From Closterium sp. NIES-65 (taxonomy: Eukaryota; Streptophyta; Zygnematophyceae; Desmidiales; Closteriaceae): a stretch of DNA of 64,000 nt. The stretch covers positions 1,178,001 to 1,242,000 of the forward strand of contig CANXME010002654.1 in assembly GCA_948144175.1 (NCBI GenBank), in the 5' to 3' direction. Below, in pieces: positions 50,670-63,391 of the stretch; the stretch's first letter is position 1; each line of letters starts with the position of its first letter. The position numbers and the translations under genes were made by a program. The notes under the pieces are model-generated. The model did no database searches. It worked only from the letters and a program-made list of their open reading frames with translations, and had not been told where the DNA came from.

Positions 50670-52530
50670 CTCCCCTGCTGCGTTCACGCTTGGGACCTCC
50701 ACCCCACACGGCAGTACTTTTCGGAAAAATAGCTTAGCGTGCACACAACACACAGCACGCTGGTCACCGCACCAGCCATGCTAGAGGGCATGGCACCTAC
50801 TATTGCACGTCGTCGTCACCGTCGCCGACGTCTGCCAGTCGCACTTGGCCGATTGCGACGGAGCACCGGTTGAAGGCCGGATAGTGCAGCGCCTTCGTCA
50901 CAAAGTCGACCGGCTGCTCGGTGGGCGGGATGTACGTTGGCTTGAACTTCCCGTGCTTCACCATGTACTGCAGCCAGGCATAGCGTCGCTCCATGTGCTT
51001 GAGATTGCCCTGTAGCCTCAGGCCCTCAACGACGTGATGGCCGATTTGTTGTCCACCCGCAAAACGGTTGGCGTCCCAGTGTCCAGCAGCCGGAACTCTT
51101 CAAGGAGGAAGCGAAGGTGGCGTCCCTCCTTGCCGGCCTCGGTGGCCACCACGTACTCCGACTCGGACGACGACATTGTCGCGTACTTGATGCGCTAGCT
51201 CGACCAGGAGACTGCAACCCCTCCGTAGATGAACACGTAGCCACCGTGCTCGTCTAGTTCTGCATGTCACCCGCGTTGTTGGCGTCCACGTAGCCGACCA
51301 GCTTCAACGGCTCTGGTCCACTGCCAAACTCCAGGGCGGTGTCGCGAGTGTTGGCGAGGTAGGCGAGGTAGGCGAGGCAGCGACCGACCTCGCGCCAGTG
51401 CTAATCGCTCCTCACCGTGAGGCCGCTCCCCAGCTTGCTGTAGGCAAAGGCAATATCAGACCTCGTCGTCGTCGCCGCGAACTGCAGAGAGCCGACCTTC
51501 TGCCGGTATTCCTCCTCCTGGTACTCCTGTGCTTCCTCGTCGTCGAACGTCAGCTCGGCGTAGGCATCGACGAAGACCGGCGTCTTTGGGATGCGCCCAG
51601 TCTGGTCCTCGTCGATGAACCGCCTGCGCAGCTTGTCAGCGTAGTTCTGCTGGTGCAGCCACAGCTTCCTCGCCGGCCTGTCGCGCACGATCTCCAGCCC
51701 GAGGTACTTGTCCATCGGCGAAATTTCACGTAGCTGGCCTCCATCGGCTTCTTCAGCATCGCGGTGCGGCTACCAGTGGCGAGCAGGTCGTCGACGTAGA
51801 CCAGCACCCAGCAGGCCACTAAGTCGTCGCCAACCTTGAAGTAAAGGGCCTCGTCGACCTGGCTCTTCTTCTTGTCGGCGCCGACTAGCACGTCGTTGAG
51901 CGCATTGTACCACAGCAGCTATGACTGCTTAATCCCGTACATGCTCTTCAGCAGCTTGCACACACAGCCAGTCCCGTCCTTGTGGTAGTCCAGCTGGTAC
52001 ATGTACATCACGCGGTCGAGCTTGCTCTGCAGGAAGGCGTTCTTCATGTCGAGCTGCATGAGGTTGAGGTCGAGGACGGCGACGATGCTGAGGAAGATCC
52101 TCAACGTGTCATAGCTGCTCACCGGCGTGTACATCTCGTCGTAGTCGGCACCATACACCTGCGTAAAGCCCTTCAGGACCAGCCTCGCCTTCTCCCTGGC
52201 GACCGTGTCGTCGACATGGTACTTGGTCATCAGCACCCACCGGTTCTTCGTGATGTTCACCCCGCGTGGGCGTTCGACCAGCTCCCATGTGCCCATGCCG
52301 ATGCGGCTGCGGATCTCCTCGTCCATGGTGGCCTTCACCACCTTGCCCTTCCAGCTCTCCAATGCCTCCTTCACCGTCATCGTTGCGATGTCCAATTGGT
52401 GCTTGGGTTCGGCGTGCATGTTGGGGCCGAGCTCCGGAAAATCGACATGGTCCTCGGCGTCGTCAAATAGCGGCTCATCCTCGACGTCGTCATGCAGCGT
52501 GGTGATGGCGGCTAGCGGCAGGCACAAGTG
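49991..52530 (-). mobile_element. copia-B2, partial Ty1/copia element
   Basis: On the minus strand: RT (about 52.5-51.75 kb), RNase H (about 51.7-50.85 kb), purine tract (50682 to 50670) and LTR from 50669 down to about 49991. RT blocks include TVKEALESWKGKVVKATMDE, MGTWELVERPRGVNI, LMQLDMKNAFLQSKLDRVMY and YVDDLL; YLGLEIVRDRPARKLWLHQQ follows. It is the same family as copia-B1 but diverged. Its 5' half is absent, and gypsy-X sequence abuts it on the right. Broken; several breaks. Confidence 0.8.
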
Positions 52531-54117
52531 GTAGGTCAGAAACTCAGGCGGCCTCCGCGCCTACCTTAGTAACAAGTTACACGGAGCAGAACTGAACTAC
52601 CCCATCCATGACAAGGAAGCCTTAGCAAAAGTCATAGCCTTCAACGTGTGGAGGTGCTACCTAGAAGGAGCCAAGACTACAGTTTATGCTGACCACTGCA
52701 GCCTCAAATACCTTGCAGTCGGCGCTCTCACGACGACAGGTGCGGTGGGTGGGCTTCCTGGAAACCCACTTCCACTACGACATCGTCTAGAAGCCCGCGC
52801 TACACAACAAAGTAGACGCGTTGAGCCCCCCTCTCATGTAGCAGACATCCAGCTCGACGGGATGAACCCTCTACTCAAGGGTCTATTCCATCATGGTTAC
52901 TCCGTGGACGCAGAGATTGCTACGGCAGAGAAACAGAAGTTGTTATAGTGGGAGAAAGACATAGCTATAAGAAAGGGCACAGGAAAGAATTTGGTACCGA
53001 ACTATGCCACGCTCCGACACATTCTGCTGGAAGAGTTTCATGAGGTACCATACGCGGAACATTTTGGGAGCAACAAGATGTTAGCAGGGATAGCGAATTA
53101 TTACTACTGGCCCAGGATGGCAGCAGACGTGCAGCAGTTCGTCATCTCATGCGACACATGCTAGCGGATGAAGAGGAGCAAGAAGAAAAAAGCAGGGTTA
53201 CTTCAACCTCTACCCGTACGAGAGCAGCCATGGCAAGTCGTTAGCCTCGACTTCATCGCAGGACTTCCTTCGACCTCACGAGGGCATGACGCTATACTCG
53301 TGGTGATCGACAAGTTCTCCAACATGGGTCACTTAATCACGACCAACGCCACGGCTACAGCTGAAGCAACTGCTCGCCTCTTCTTCGACCGCATCGTCAC
53401 CATCCACCGCATCCCCGCTACACTCATCTTAGACAGAGACCCAAAATTCACCAGTAAGTTCTGGAGGGAACTAATGGGATTGTTGGGGACAAAGCTTGCA
53501 ATGTCTTCAACACACCACCCCCAGACTGACGGACAGACAGAGCAGCTCAATGAGGTGGTTGAACAGTTACCACGCACACCTTGCAAAGACGACATCAACC
53601 ACTGAGACACACAGTTCCGACCCTAGAGTTCGCTTACAACAACGTGTCACATGCTGCTACAGGGAAAACTCCTTTCTTCATGTGTTACGGATGGGAACCA
53701 CTTACACCACAGCAGCCAACCACACCGGCACACGTCCTGGCCGCACACGACTTTGTCACCACCATGCAGCAGCTATGGGAGAAGACTCTGCGACGTCTCA
53801 CCACGATGCAGAACTCCCAAAAGCAGTATGTCGATCGCCAGCGACGTGGTCATTCAGTAGCAGTCGGAGATCAGGTGCTCCTCGACACACGCAACTTGAA
53901 CATGTCTCACCTACCATCCAAGCTCTGGCCTCGCTTCTGTGGTCCCTTTCACGTTGAGGCACAGGTGACACCAGTAACATTCCGCTTGCGCTTACCTACT
54001 ACGTGGAAGCTTCACAATGCTTTCCATATTTAGATACTCAAGCCCTACAAGGATCCCAACCAGCATTTCTAGGGACGGCAGCTACCGCCACCACCACGTG
54101 TTCTCATTCAGGACGAG

Positions 54118-54290
54118 CCAGAGTACGAAGTTGAGTGCGTTCTCACTCATCGGTGCCGCGACAGCAAGACCCTCGAGTTCCTGATACACTGGAAGGGATA
54201 TGACTGCACTGTGGACAGTTGGGTTGCAGAAGCTGATATGGGCAACGCCCGCCGTGCTCTCAAAGAGAATCTTGTCAAGCAGGGTGTATC
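54118..54290 (+). pseudogene. gypsy-X chromodomain
   Basis: EYEVECVLTHRCRDSKTLEF then LIHWKGYDCTVDSWVAEADM has the chromodomain layout: Y-EVE-IL at the start, the FLIHWKGY core and a W-EP-type end. In chromoviruses this domain follows integrase and helps choose chromatin targets. Confidence 0.82.
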
Positions 54291-54319
54291 TCACGCCACC
54301 CAGCTTTGATGGGGGGACG

Positions 54320-54699
54320 TGTGAGAGTACGATGGCTTGTGCTGGCTTTGCTAGCTTGCCTGGACTCTATTATGCTATTACTAGCTAGGGTTTTATTTAT
54401 CATGCATAGATGTGCTTGATTTCCTAAGTTAGGTGCATTCCTATATCTTATCATAGTTACAGCACTGAACTAGGTTACGTGTACCGAACTCAAGCCTTTT
54501 CGGCTGCCACCGAATTGCTTTCTACCAGATTCGGGAAGGTTCTGTTCGGGACGCTTCGTGACCCTCAGAACATTCGCGTAACACCTGGGTTACCTGCCTT
54601 TGTGTCGAGACTAAATATAGCCTCGTGTTGTACCAAGGTGGATCATTCAATTCAAACCTGGGTTCAAACCTTTTCTGAGCTCGATCATAGATCCTCACA
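54320..54699 (+). repeat. gypsy-X 3' LTR (380 bp)
   Basis: It runs TGTGAGAGTACG...GATCCTCACA, with TGTGAG/CTCACA terminal inverted repeats, directly after the purine tract. No partner LTR is in the window. Confidence 0.75.
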
Positions 54700-55334
54700 T
54701 CCACGAGGTGGTCGTCGACCTTCAAAAGTCTGACGCGGGGCTGGAGCCGTCAAACAGGGGAGCTCGACGGCTGCAGCTGACTGAGCTGGTCGACGAACGG
54801 GCCGTTGACCAGGAGGATCAGCTGACAATGATGGTCGACGGAGGGGTCCGTCGACCAGGGTGTTCTTTGACGGGAGCTATGGTCAACGAGGGAGGCGTAG
54901 ACAAGAGCACTGGGTGTTCAACTAGGTCGACCAGGTAACCTGCTCGGCGAGTTCTGTGGAGGCATTTGAACGTCATCGAGGTCGCGATGGCAAAGGTGAC
55001 TTCTGGCTGGTATCCCAAAGTCGATGTGTCAAGCGCAGACCAGGGCCGGCGGAAGCACAACAGTGCAAGTCGGGCTAATTGTCTGCGCGCACCTGCGGAC
55101 ATGCGCACTGCTGTCTTCTACGAGTGCAACGCTGGACAGCCGCTCTGCTGCAGCGTTGGCACGCTGTCGACCTGCTATGTTGGCAGGCCGCGTTGCAGTG
55201 CTGGCGCGGCTCCTCTACGCAACGCTGGCAGGCGGTCCTCTTTGCTGTGCTGGCGGTCGACCTGGCTAGCTGCAGAGTTGCTAGGTGTCTGATGTAGTCA
55301 TTCTTGTCATTTTTATTGTTATTATTCTATAATG

Positions 55335-55464
55335 TGTCAAATGTTATATCTGCTACAGTTGGTTTAGGCTGTAGTGGGGTAGTTCTTATGGGGTACAGTA
55401 AGTTTAGGTTTTTACCATTTGTACCCAACTCTTTCCTAGTTCATTCACTTCTCTCATTCTGACA
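55335..55464 (+). repeat. copia-A6 5' LTR
   Basis: TGTCAAATGTT...CATTCTGACA. It carries GGGTACA and TGTACCC around a TTTAGGTTTTT loop. Confidence 0.88.
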
Positions 55465-57387
55465 TGGTATTACGAGCCTAGGTTAGGAACCTAGGACCGC
55501 TAGTTCCTAAGGGCCCACCGTTCCGCTAGAAGCGCCCTCATGCGCCCTCCCTTACTGACGCCCTCGTGCGCCTCGTTCCTAGTGCGCCCTCGCGCGCCCT
55601 CCTTCTCACGCTAGCCGCCCGCGCGCGGCTCGTTTTTCTAGCGCATAGCCCGCTAGCCGCCCGCACGCGGCCCTTTTTCCTCGTGCGCGTGACCCACTAG
55701 CCGCCCGCGCAGTCGACGCCCCCCGCGCGCAGCCCGCCCTGGCCTCGCGCGGCCCCTAGCACAGCCCGCGAGCTGCCCGTCGACCGGCGCGTGCCGTCGC
55801 CCCGCGCTCGTAGGCCACCGTCCGTACGTAGGCCGCCGCTCGCACATAGGCCGCCGCCCTCACGAAGGCTGCCGCCCGCACGTAGGCCGCTGCCACGCAC
55901 AGCCACAGACCGCGCGCCGGCCCACCCTCCCTGCTCGAGCTGCGCCGCGCCGTCCTGCCCGAGTCGCGCCGCCCTAACCGAGCCACGCCGCCCTGACCGA
56001 GCCGCGCTGCCCTACTGTGCACCACCTGCAACACCTGCTGCTCCTGTTACTGCTACTGCTACTACTGCTACTGCTGCTACTGTTCCTACTGCTGCTACTA
56101 CCACTATGGCCAGTCCTACCGTTCTCACTTTTGACGCTGAGGGCCGTCCGATTAAGTTTGACGTTTGGCTCAATGACCTGCACCTGTTCCTCCAGATCAC
56201 TGTCAAGGACGATGTTTCCCTGGTTGACCACACGTCCGGCGCCGCTTCCGCACCTGCTGCTACTGCTGACAGTACGGCTCGCTCACAGTGGCAGACCCGT
56301 GACGCTCATGCTCGCCTAGCCGTTCGCAGATCACCCGGGACAGAGCACGCCGCACCATCACACTGACTCAGTCACACATGGTGCAGCAGGTCCTTCAGCG
56401 CTTCTGCTTCACCTGGTCCTCGGCACAGCCGGCTCCTCTGGCTACAGGTCACTCGCTCTCAGCTCTAGTGGTCCTTACCCGGAGCTAGTTGGCTGCCTCA
56501 TGTACCTGATGACTTGCACTCGTCTTGACCTTGCGTACCCTCTTGGCCTTCTGGCTCGCTACGTGGCTCCTGGTCGGCACTGAAAGGTGCACATGGATGC
56601 TACTAAGAGGGTACTGCGCTACTTGTGTAGTACATCAGGCATGGGGCTCATGCTTGGAGGGAGAAGCTCAGTTGTTCCCACTGGGCACTCAGACGCTTCT
56701 TGGGTTGACGACAAGGCTACTCAGCGGTCGTCACAGGGTTACACCTTCAGCCTTGGCTCTGGTTCAGTTTCTTGGCGTTCTATACGCTCGTCTTCAGTTC
56801 TCAGCTCTAGTTGTGAGGCTGAGATCTATGCCACAGCCATGGCTGCACAGGAGTTACGCTAGCTCACCTACCTGCTGACCGACTTGGGAGAGCGGCCTCG
56901 TTCTCCTCCAGTGCTGTACGTCAACAACAAGGTTGCCATTGACTTGTGTGAGGAGCACAGACTAGAGCACTGAACGAAGCACATCGCTCTACGTTACTTC
57001 CTGGCTCGAGAGTTGCAGCAGAGTGGTCAGCTTCGTCTTGCTTACGTGGCCACTCGGGCCAACACTGCTGATATATTCACCAAGGCACTTCAGTCTTGTG
57101 ATCATCAGTGTTTCTGCACTATGCTAGGGCTTGTGCCCACCTTTCCTCACTTGCTGTAGGCTTTGCATGTACTGTGATCTATATATATATACCTGCATAC
57201 TTGCTTTGCTAGGTAGAGATCAATGTGATGTTTGTGTTGCATATATGCCTCTGCATGTGAACTGGCCTTGTGGCCCTTTGCTTGTGCTCAGTGAGTGTGG
57301 TGACGTTGTGATCCACCCTAAGTTTGCTTTGTCTTTCTTGACTGGTCTTATGACCCCTTGTTCTCCCCCACTTTGCCTATGGGGGTG

Positions 57388-57517
57388 TGTCTAATGTTAT
57401 ATCTGTTACAGTTGGTTTAGGCTGTAGTGGGGTAGCTCCTATGGGGTACAATAAGATTAGGTTTTTACCATTTGTACCCAACTCTTTCCTAGTTCATTCA
57501 CTTCTCTCATTCTGACA
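57388..57517 (+). repeat. copia-A6 3' LTR
   Basis: TGTCTAATGTT...CATTCTGACA after the purine tract tatgggggtg. Confidence 0.88.
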
Positions 57518-58284
57518 TATTGCGAACTTTGCTAGTGAAAAATATTGCCCATTTCTCCCGTGGATGTGCAAGTGCTAGGCTACGATCACTCCTAAAGTCC
57601 GCGCCCAACACCCCGTAGTCTAGCTCACGACTATTGTATTGTGACTCTCCGCATGGTGCGGTGAGCGTGGATGGCCCTGCAGATTACCTTCAAATGGGAG
57701 CCGAATTTTAAACATACTAAGTCGTTCATAGGCCGGCAGCCGTTCTAGTCTCCATGATCGACTTCGTAGTTGAAGCGGGCATAGCGGACACCTTGCAGGC
57801 ATGATTGGCTGATGCAAGGAAAGACCATGAGGATGGCGAGTACGGGACGATCCCCTTGGTGATCGTCGAGTTGGGCATCCGGGCGCAGTGGGCGACAGAG
57901 CACCCTTCCCGTCCCGCATCTCCTTGCCGGTACGAAACGAAGGTGGAGTCGACGAGGAGGGCGACGGCAGTGCACGAGTCAGCGACAGCGAGGGCACAAA
58001 GAAGAGAGGGGTGATCAAGGTCGACGGTGGCGTCGATAGGAGTCAGACGCGAGTGCAATAGTTGACGGTGGCTGCAAGCAACTTGCGTGCCGACGTCGAC
58101 GGGCGACGTCGCTCTCCTCAACGTAATGGTGGAGAGCTCTCGGCGACGACGCACATGACGGCGGGCAGGATTGCACCGGCGTATGGCTACTTCAAGTTTT
58201 CGCTGGACAGGATCACCGTCGCACCGCTGCAAGGTCGACGGGACCTTATCACTTGGAGGGAGGCGATAGAACCTCAGCTGAAGG

Positions 58285-58661
58285 CAAAACGAGTGGGGTG
58301 CGGGGCAGAAAACCAAGTGATGCACGGGGCAAAAATGGGTGGGTTGCAGGGCAGAAACGGGGGCAACGGGGCGGGAGCAATGGGGGGCGCGATCTACAAG
58401 CTCTATGGGGCAGGGCGCTTCGGGCTACGGGGCGCTACGAGGCGCGCTGGTGGTGGGCCCATGACTATCGAGAGGAAAATCGCCCAGGGAAAAATCGCTT
58501 AGGGGGAACCTCTCTCTATACCATGTTACGTTATGAAACTCAATGCGAATGATGGAAAATGTGAGGTACATCCCTAGATAAAGCAAACCTTAATCATGCA
58601 AGGAAATAGAAATGTAACACATAGACTAACCTAGACAACACATATAAAATATATGTTGACA
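58285..58661 (-). mobile_element. copia-A7, 5' end only (LTR, primer site, leader)
   Basis: On the minus strand a 138 bp LTR (58661 to 58524; TGTCAACATA...CGTAACA) is followed without a gap by TGGTATAGAGAG and a GC-rich leader (GGGCCCACC, AGCGCGCC, repeated GCCCCG). This is the copia-A layout. Nothing further of the element follows. The plus strand of the leader is G-rich. Confidence 0.7.
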
Positions 58662-61600
58662 GTGATACCATTCTCCCATACAGCCGCTACCCCCACAACC
58701 CCCTGCCCGCTGAAACCACACCCATCAGCCCCAATGACCCACCCAGAGCTGGCCCATCCACCATCTATGGACTTCCACCTCCTCACAAACCGCGACCAAA
58801 CCTCCCTGAAGGAACAGCCGACACAGATGACCTCACAGCACCGCTAGCTGCAATCACCACAGTGGAACCAGCCGTACCACTCACTGCTCGTGACCTCATA
58901 TTCGCTCTCAGGATCTCCATCTCACCACAGCCAATCCCACAACCTCCTCCCACCAACACCGCCGAACAGCTCGCCTTCTACGCTCGCTCACCTACCATCT
59001 GTGCTCCCCTTGGCCTCTGGCACAAGCGCCTCGGTCACCCCTCACAGGAAGTTCTCAACAACTGCACCCCCCCCCAAGTATTCATTCCTGGAACCTTCCT
59101 CCGCCTTGATGGAACTCCTGTCCCTGTCAACACAACTCGCCGCACCGACTGCACTATCTGCCCTGAAGCTGCACTGAATCACAAGCCCTTCAAGCTCCTA
59201 GAGCCCAGCACGAACCGTTACAAACAAAATTCAGAAAGTCTACAGCGACTTTCTCGTCCTCACACAGACAGGCATCAACGGCAAGGAATGCACCGTTATC
59301 TTTGTCGACGCCTATTCTCGCTTCGTCTGGGTGGCCAACGTCTCTCACAGGAGCAAGGCTTTCGACATCTTCAAAGTCGGGCATGCCAACGCTGAAACTA
59401 AGTCCGGCTGCACTCTCAAGCTCTGGCAAACTGACTGAGCAGCTGAATTCAAGAGTCACAAGCTCGCGACGTACCTTCAGGACAAGGGCATCATCCACAA
59501 ACTTTCTCTCCCCTACGCGCACCCGCAGCAAGGCGTCACCGAATGCACCAACCGCTCACTCATGACCAAGGTCCACGTTCTACAGCAGAGCAACGTTGAC
59601 GCCAAGTATTAGCCCTACGCCATGCATCATGCCGTCCGTCTCCATGACCTGCTCAGTACCACCGCCAAGACCGACAACCTCTCCCCCCACCTCAAATTCA
59701 CTGGCGACAAGGGGGACATCTCCATGCTCCGTGTCTGGGGCTGCATGGTGCAGTATTGGCCCGCAGCAGCAACCATGGGGAAGTTCGAGCGCCGCGCACG
59801 ATGGGGCGTGCACCTCGGCATCAGCTTCGAGCATCACGCCTGTAACATTCTCGAAAAAGGCAAATGTCGAGTAGTTGCCGCGCGCGATGTCATCTTCTAC
59901 AAAGATCTCACCATCCACAAGTTTCTGTGCGATCGCCATGCTGACCGCATAAGGGGAGAACACAACATCGCTAACTAAGAACGCCCTCCCTGCAGCATTG
60001 CCACACTAGAAGACGAAGCAGAAGCCACGCTCGCAGACCAAGATCCCACCGATCCACACCCTAGACCCCGCCCATGAAGTGACGAGGACGACGACGAGGA
60101 TAGCGCTCCCCTCGATTCATCGCGCGACTCCCTCCTCGGCCCCACCCCATCCTGCGGCCACAACTCTGACGACGATGTGGTGGAAGTCACCAGCGATCAG
60201 CGGCACAGCCCCGGCCTCTTCACATCCTCAGCCTTCACACCGCCGTCTCTCGTCCACCAAAGGCGGTTGAACCTAAAACCCCGTGCCAAGCCCTCACCGG
60301 CCCCTATGCCAAAGAATGGCACGCAGCTATGGATGACGAAGTCGCTGCTCTCGAAGCTCCCGAAACCTGGGTCCTGGTTGACCGCACCGCGCTGAAGGGG
60401 AGACATGGTCTTTCCAGCAAATGGGTTTTCTGCGTCAAAACTACAACTGACAGAACCATTGAACGCTTCAAAGCTCGCTGGGTTGTGCGCGGCTTTGATC
60501 AACACCACGGCATTAACTTCGATCAAACCTTTGCATCCGTCAGCCGCCACACCTCCGTCCGCATCCTCCTCGCCATCGCCGCCGCAAAACACCTCCCGCT
60601 CCACCAAACCAACTTCAAAAATGCGTTCCTCTACGCACCAGTCGACGCGCTCATCTTTGACGAACAACCGTACACCTACGGTGACGGCGACGACCGCGTG
60701 TGTCAGCTCAAGAAATCGCTCTACGGCATCAAGCAGGCGCCGCGTCTCTCGCAGCAGCATCTTCATCAGATCCTTCTGGACATCGGCTTCACCCAACTCC
60801 CCTCACGACCCCAGCATGTATCGCCGTCACTACTGCGGCAATTACATTCTCCTCATGGCGTACGTGGACGACCTCCTCTACACCGGCACCAGCAATGATC
60901 TCCTCGCCCAATTCGAGAAAACCCTCAGCAATCGCGTCGAAATTACCAGCATCGATCAAGCCACTCAGTTTCTCGGTCTCAACATATCCTACGCCACTGA
61001 CGCCATCCATCTCTCTGCTCCTTAGTATGCCGAAACACTTTCCGCGAAGTTCAACATCAAGCCAGCCAACCTCTCAACTCCTTACCGCACCTAGGCCAAC
61101 CCCGCTACTCCCAACACCACTACTCCCAACACCACCCCCCTCAACCCAACTGGCCACCAACTGTACCAACAACAATGCGGCTGCCTCCTCTTTACTACGG
61201 TGACATGCAGGCCTGACCCGTCCTACATCTAGAGCCAGCTCGCTCAGTATGCCAAGCGGCCTGAAGGGGAGCATATGTTGGACCTGCAGCGCGCTCTGCA
61301 ATACTTCATCTCCACACCGCACATTGGACTCACCTACTCCACCCTCACAACCCGCTCGTTCAGCCTCGTTGGTTACGTGGACGCAGATCACGCCGCTGAC
61401 CCTTCAAATCGACGCTCTCGAACCGGTTTCCTCTTCCGTCTCGAGCCCACCGGTCCAATTTCCTAAAATTCCCAGAAACAAGAAATGGTGGCGCTCTCCT
61501 CTGCAAAAGCCGAGTTTATCACTGCCATGTCTGCCATGTTCGCGAAGGACTCTACCTCCTCGAGGCAAAAATTGTGACATCCACGAGCTTCAAACTTCAC

Positions 61601-61817
61601 TGCGACAACCAGAGCGCGATAAAGATCGTGAACCAAACCTGGCTTTGTCAATCGCACCAAGCACATCGCACTCCACTAATTCTTTCTCAAAGACGAAGTT
61701 GACGAAGGCAAAGTCATCTTGACTTACTGCCCCACCGCTGATATGGCAGCTGACTTCCTCACCAAGAAACTGCCGAGTCAGCTGTACCATCACTGCAGAA
61801 ACATTTGCAGCATAACC
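58662..61817 (+). mobile_element. copia-D1, 5'-truncated Ty1/copia fossil
   Basis: Parts: pre-integrase region (about 59.0-59.2 kb; LWHKRLGHPSQEVLNN, CTICPEA), integrase (59.22-59.97 kb; FVDAYSRFVWVANV, LPYAHPQQGVTE, RVWGCMVQYW), RT (60.3-61.0 kb; ETWVLVDRTALKGRHGLSSK, FKARWVVRGFDQHHGINFDQ, SLYGIKQAPRL, YVDDLLYTG) and RNase H (61.25-61.8 kb), ending near MAADFLTKKLPSQL. It has no LTR of its own and stops exactly where the copia-D2 LTR begins. It has many breaks and looks old. Confidence 0.82.
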
Positions 61818-62265
61818 TGTTGGGCTGAGAAAAGCCCTTAGGATCTTTGCAGGACTAAACTCTGAGTAGGAACAATGCAATAGCGGAAGCGTTTTAATGA
61901 TAAGTCTGTGAACCACCTTGCGCTGGTATGTGAGGGCAAAGTAGATTGTTTAAAACAAAGAGATACAAGCTTTTTAAAGGAGTACAAAGGAATATGAAAG
62001 GTTATAGCTAATAACTGTTTTGCTGTTGCTATTGCGGTTCGATACAGTGACGACTCAGACAACTGCTCAATAACGAGTCAGTTGTTTGTCCTTGCTGTCG
62101 CGCTGTACTTGTCAGGTCAAATATCGCTGACCTTTGACTTTCGCGTAACCTCCAGCAGTTGTTCAACCTCCAAGGGTTGACTCGCCGATGCTTCGCTGTG
62201 TTTCGCTTCGTTTACGACTTAGTGCTTCGACATGACAGAGGCGCTTAAATTACTTGTTTCCAACA
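61818..62265 (-). repeat. copia-D2 3' LTR (448 bp)
   Basis: On the minus strand it runs TGTTGGAAACAAG...CAGCCCAACA, with 6 bp terminal inverted repeats and the purine tract on its inner side. Confidence 0.85.
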
Positions 62266-63170
62266 CTCCCCTTCGCTTCTAGAGTGTCGCTGCTGGTGAC
62301 ATGGCTCTGTCTAGTCAGCAGCATGCAGTACTCGAACTTCTGCTTTCCGAGCTTCTTGGTCAAATAGTCAGCTGCCATCTCGGATGTGGGGCAGTAGGAC
62401 ACTTCGAGTCTGCCTTTCTCGATCTCGTCCTTAACGAAGAAATATCGCAGGGCGATGTGCTTCGTCCTGTTCGCGAATCCGTTTTTGTTGGCTATGCGAA
62501 TTGCTGACTGGTTGTCGCAGAACAAGGAGAAGCTGGGTAATTGAGCCAGCTTCGCTTCCTCCAGGAGTTCGCGAAGGTACAGTCCTTCCTTGGTGGCTGA
62601 GAAGAGTGCAATATATTCTGCTTCAGCTGAGGAGAGGGCGATTAACTCCTGCTTGCTCGACTGCCACGAGATGGGTCCGATAGGTTCGAAGCGATAGATA
62701 TAGCCGGTGCGCGAGCGTCTGTTGTCGGAGTCGCCGGCGTGATCGGCGTCGATGTAGCCAATTAACTTAGGTGTCGAGGTTCCGTTCTTGTTATAGGTCA
62801 GTCCGATCGTCAGAGTGCTAACGAGATAGTGAAGAGAGCGGTCGAGCTCCGCCATATGTTCTGCTTCGGGCCTTTTGAGGTAGGTGGTGAGTTGACTCGC
62901 AGAGTACGATAGGTCCGGACGGCAGGTGACGGCCGCGAAGAGGAGGCATCCCAGCTTTCTCTGGTAGTCGCGTATGCCGGCGGGCTTGAGCGGGGCGGAT
63001 CCTTCCTTGTGATTTCCTGCGGTGTAGCGGTATGGCGTGGAGATGGAGATCGGGGTGAGTCCAAAGCGTTTGGCGATAGTGTCGGTATATTTTGCGGCGC
63101 TGAGGTAGATCGCGTCTTCTTCTTCTGGAATATTGAGGCCGAGATACTGCATGATGGTGGACAAGACCAT
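62250..63170 (-). pseudogene. copia-D2 RT end and RNase H
   Basis: MQYLGLNIPEEEDAIYLSAA, GCLLFAAVTCRPDLSYSASQ, IGYIDADHAGDSDNRRSRTG, WQSSKQELIALSSAEAEYIA, TKHIALRYFFVKDEI and MAADYLTKKLGKQKFEYCML are the consecutive blocks of copia RNase H. This stretch of about 300 residues is open. Confidence 0.88.
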
Positions 63171-63391
63171 GAGCGTGAGATCTTGCTGCAGCTCCCCTTT
63201 GAACCAGGTAGTGACGCCGTCGGTCGAGCCGATGTAGAGCAGGTCGTCTACGCTGACGATGAGTAGAATGTAGTCGGAAGTGTGAGTCGCTCGTAGTAAA
63301 TGACATCACGTGCTGCTACTGTTTCCTTTGAGTGGACGTCAAAAATCTTCCATGCGTTGTAATTCTTTTCGATGCCCAGGTGTAGTCCCCA

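Larger units (their letters stand above)
52535..54699 (+). mobile_element. gypsy-X, 5'-truncated chromodomain gypsy (chromovirus)
   Basis: Parts: RNase H (about 52.55-52.83 kb; AELNYPIHDKEALAKVIAF), integrase zinc region (about 53.0-53.17 kb) and core (53.2-53.6 kb; VVSLDFIAGLPST, TLILDRDPKFTSKFW, HHPQTDGQTEQLNE), C-terminal integrase domain (53.85-54.03 kb), chromodomain (about 54.12-54.29 kb), purine tract atggggggacg and one LTR (54320-54699). It lacks gag, protease and most of RT. Broken; about six breaks. Confidence 0.85.
55335..57517 (+). mobile_element. copia-A6, short Ty1/copia derivative with both LTRs
   Basis: LTRs of 130 bp (55335-55464 and 57388-57517) differ at about six positions (4.6%), making it the oldest datable copia-A copy here. 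Flanks taatg and tattg agree at four of five bases. A primer site TGGTATTACGAGC abuts the 5' LTR. The internal region is only about 1.9 kb: GC-rich leader, gag start (56106 on), and RNase H (about 56.6-57.15 kb). Integrase is not seen. It is broken and much reduced. Confidence 0.88.
54700..58284 (+). mobile_element. copia-B3, 5' part (LTR, primer site, gag start), hosting copia-A6
   Basis: The LTR occupies 54700-55334 and 57518-57653, split by copia-A6. A probable primer site TGGTGCGGTGAGCG starts at 57654, identical to copia-B1 at 1842. Gag follows: ADARKDHEDGEYGTIPL at about 57810, then AYGYFKFSLDRITVAPLQG and WREAIEPQLK to about 58280. It stops where an inverted copia-A leader begins. Broken; several breaks. 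Confidence 0.72.

Noticed and set aside
58290-58400. G-rich plus-strand tract read as a quadruplex regulatory site
   Set aside because: It is the complement of the copia-A7 leader, whose GC-rich repeats are a general property of the family.
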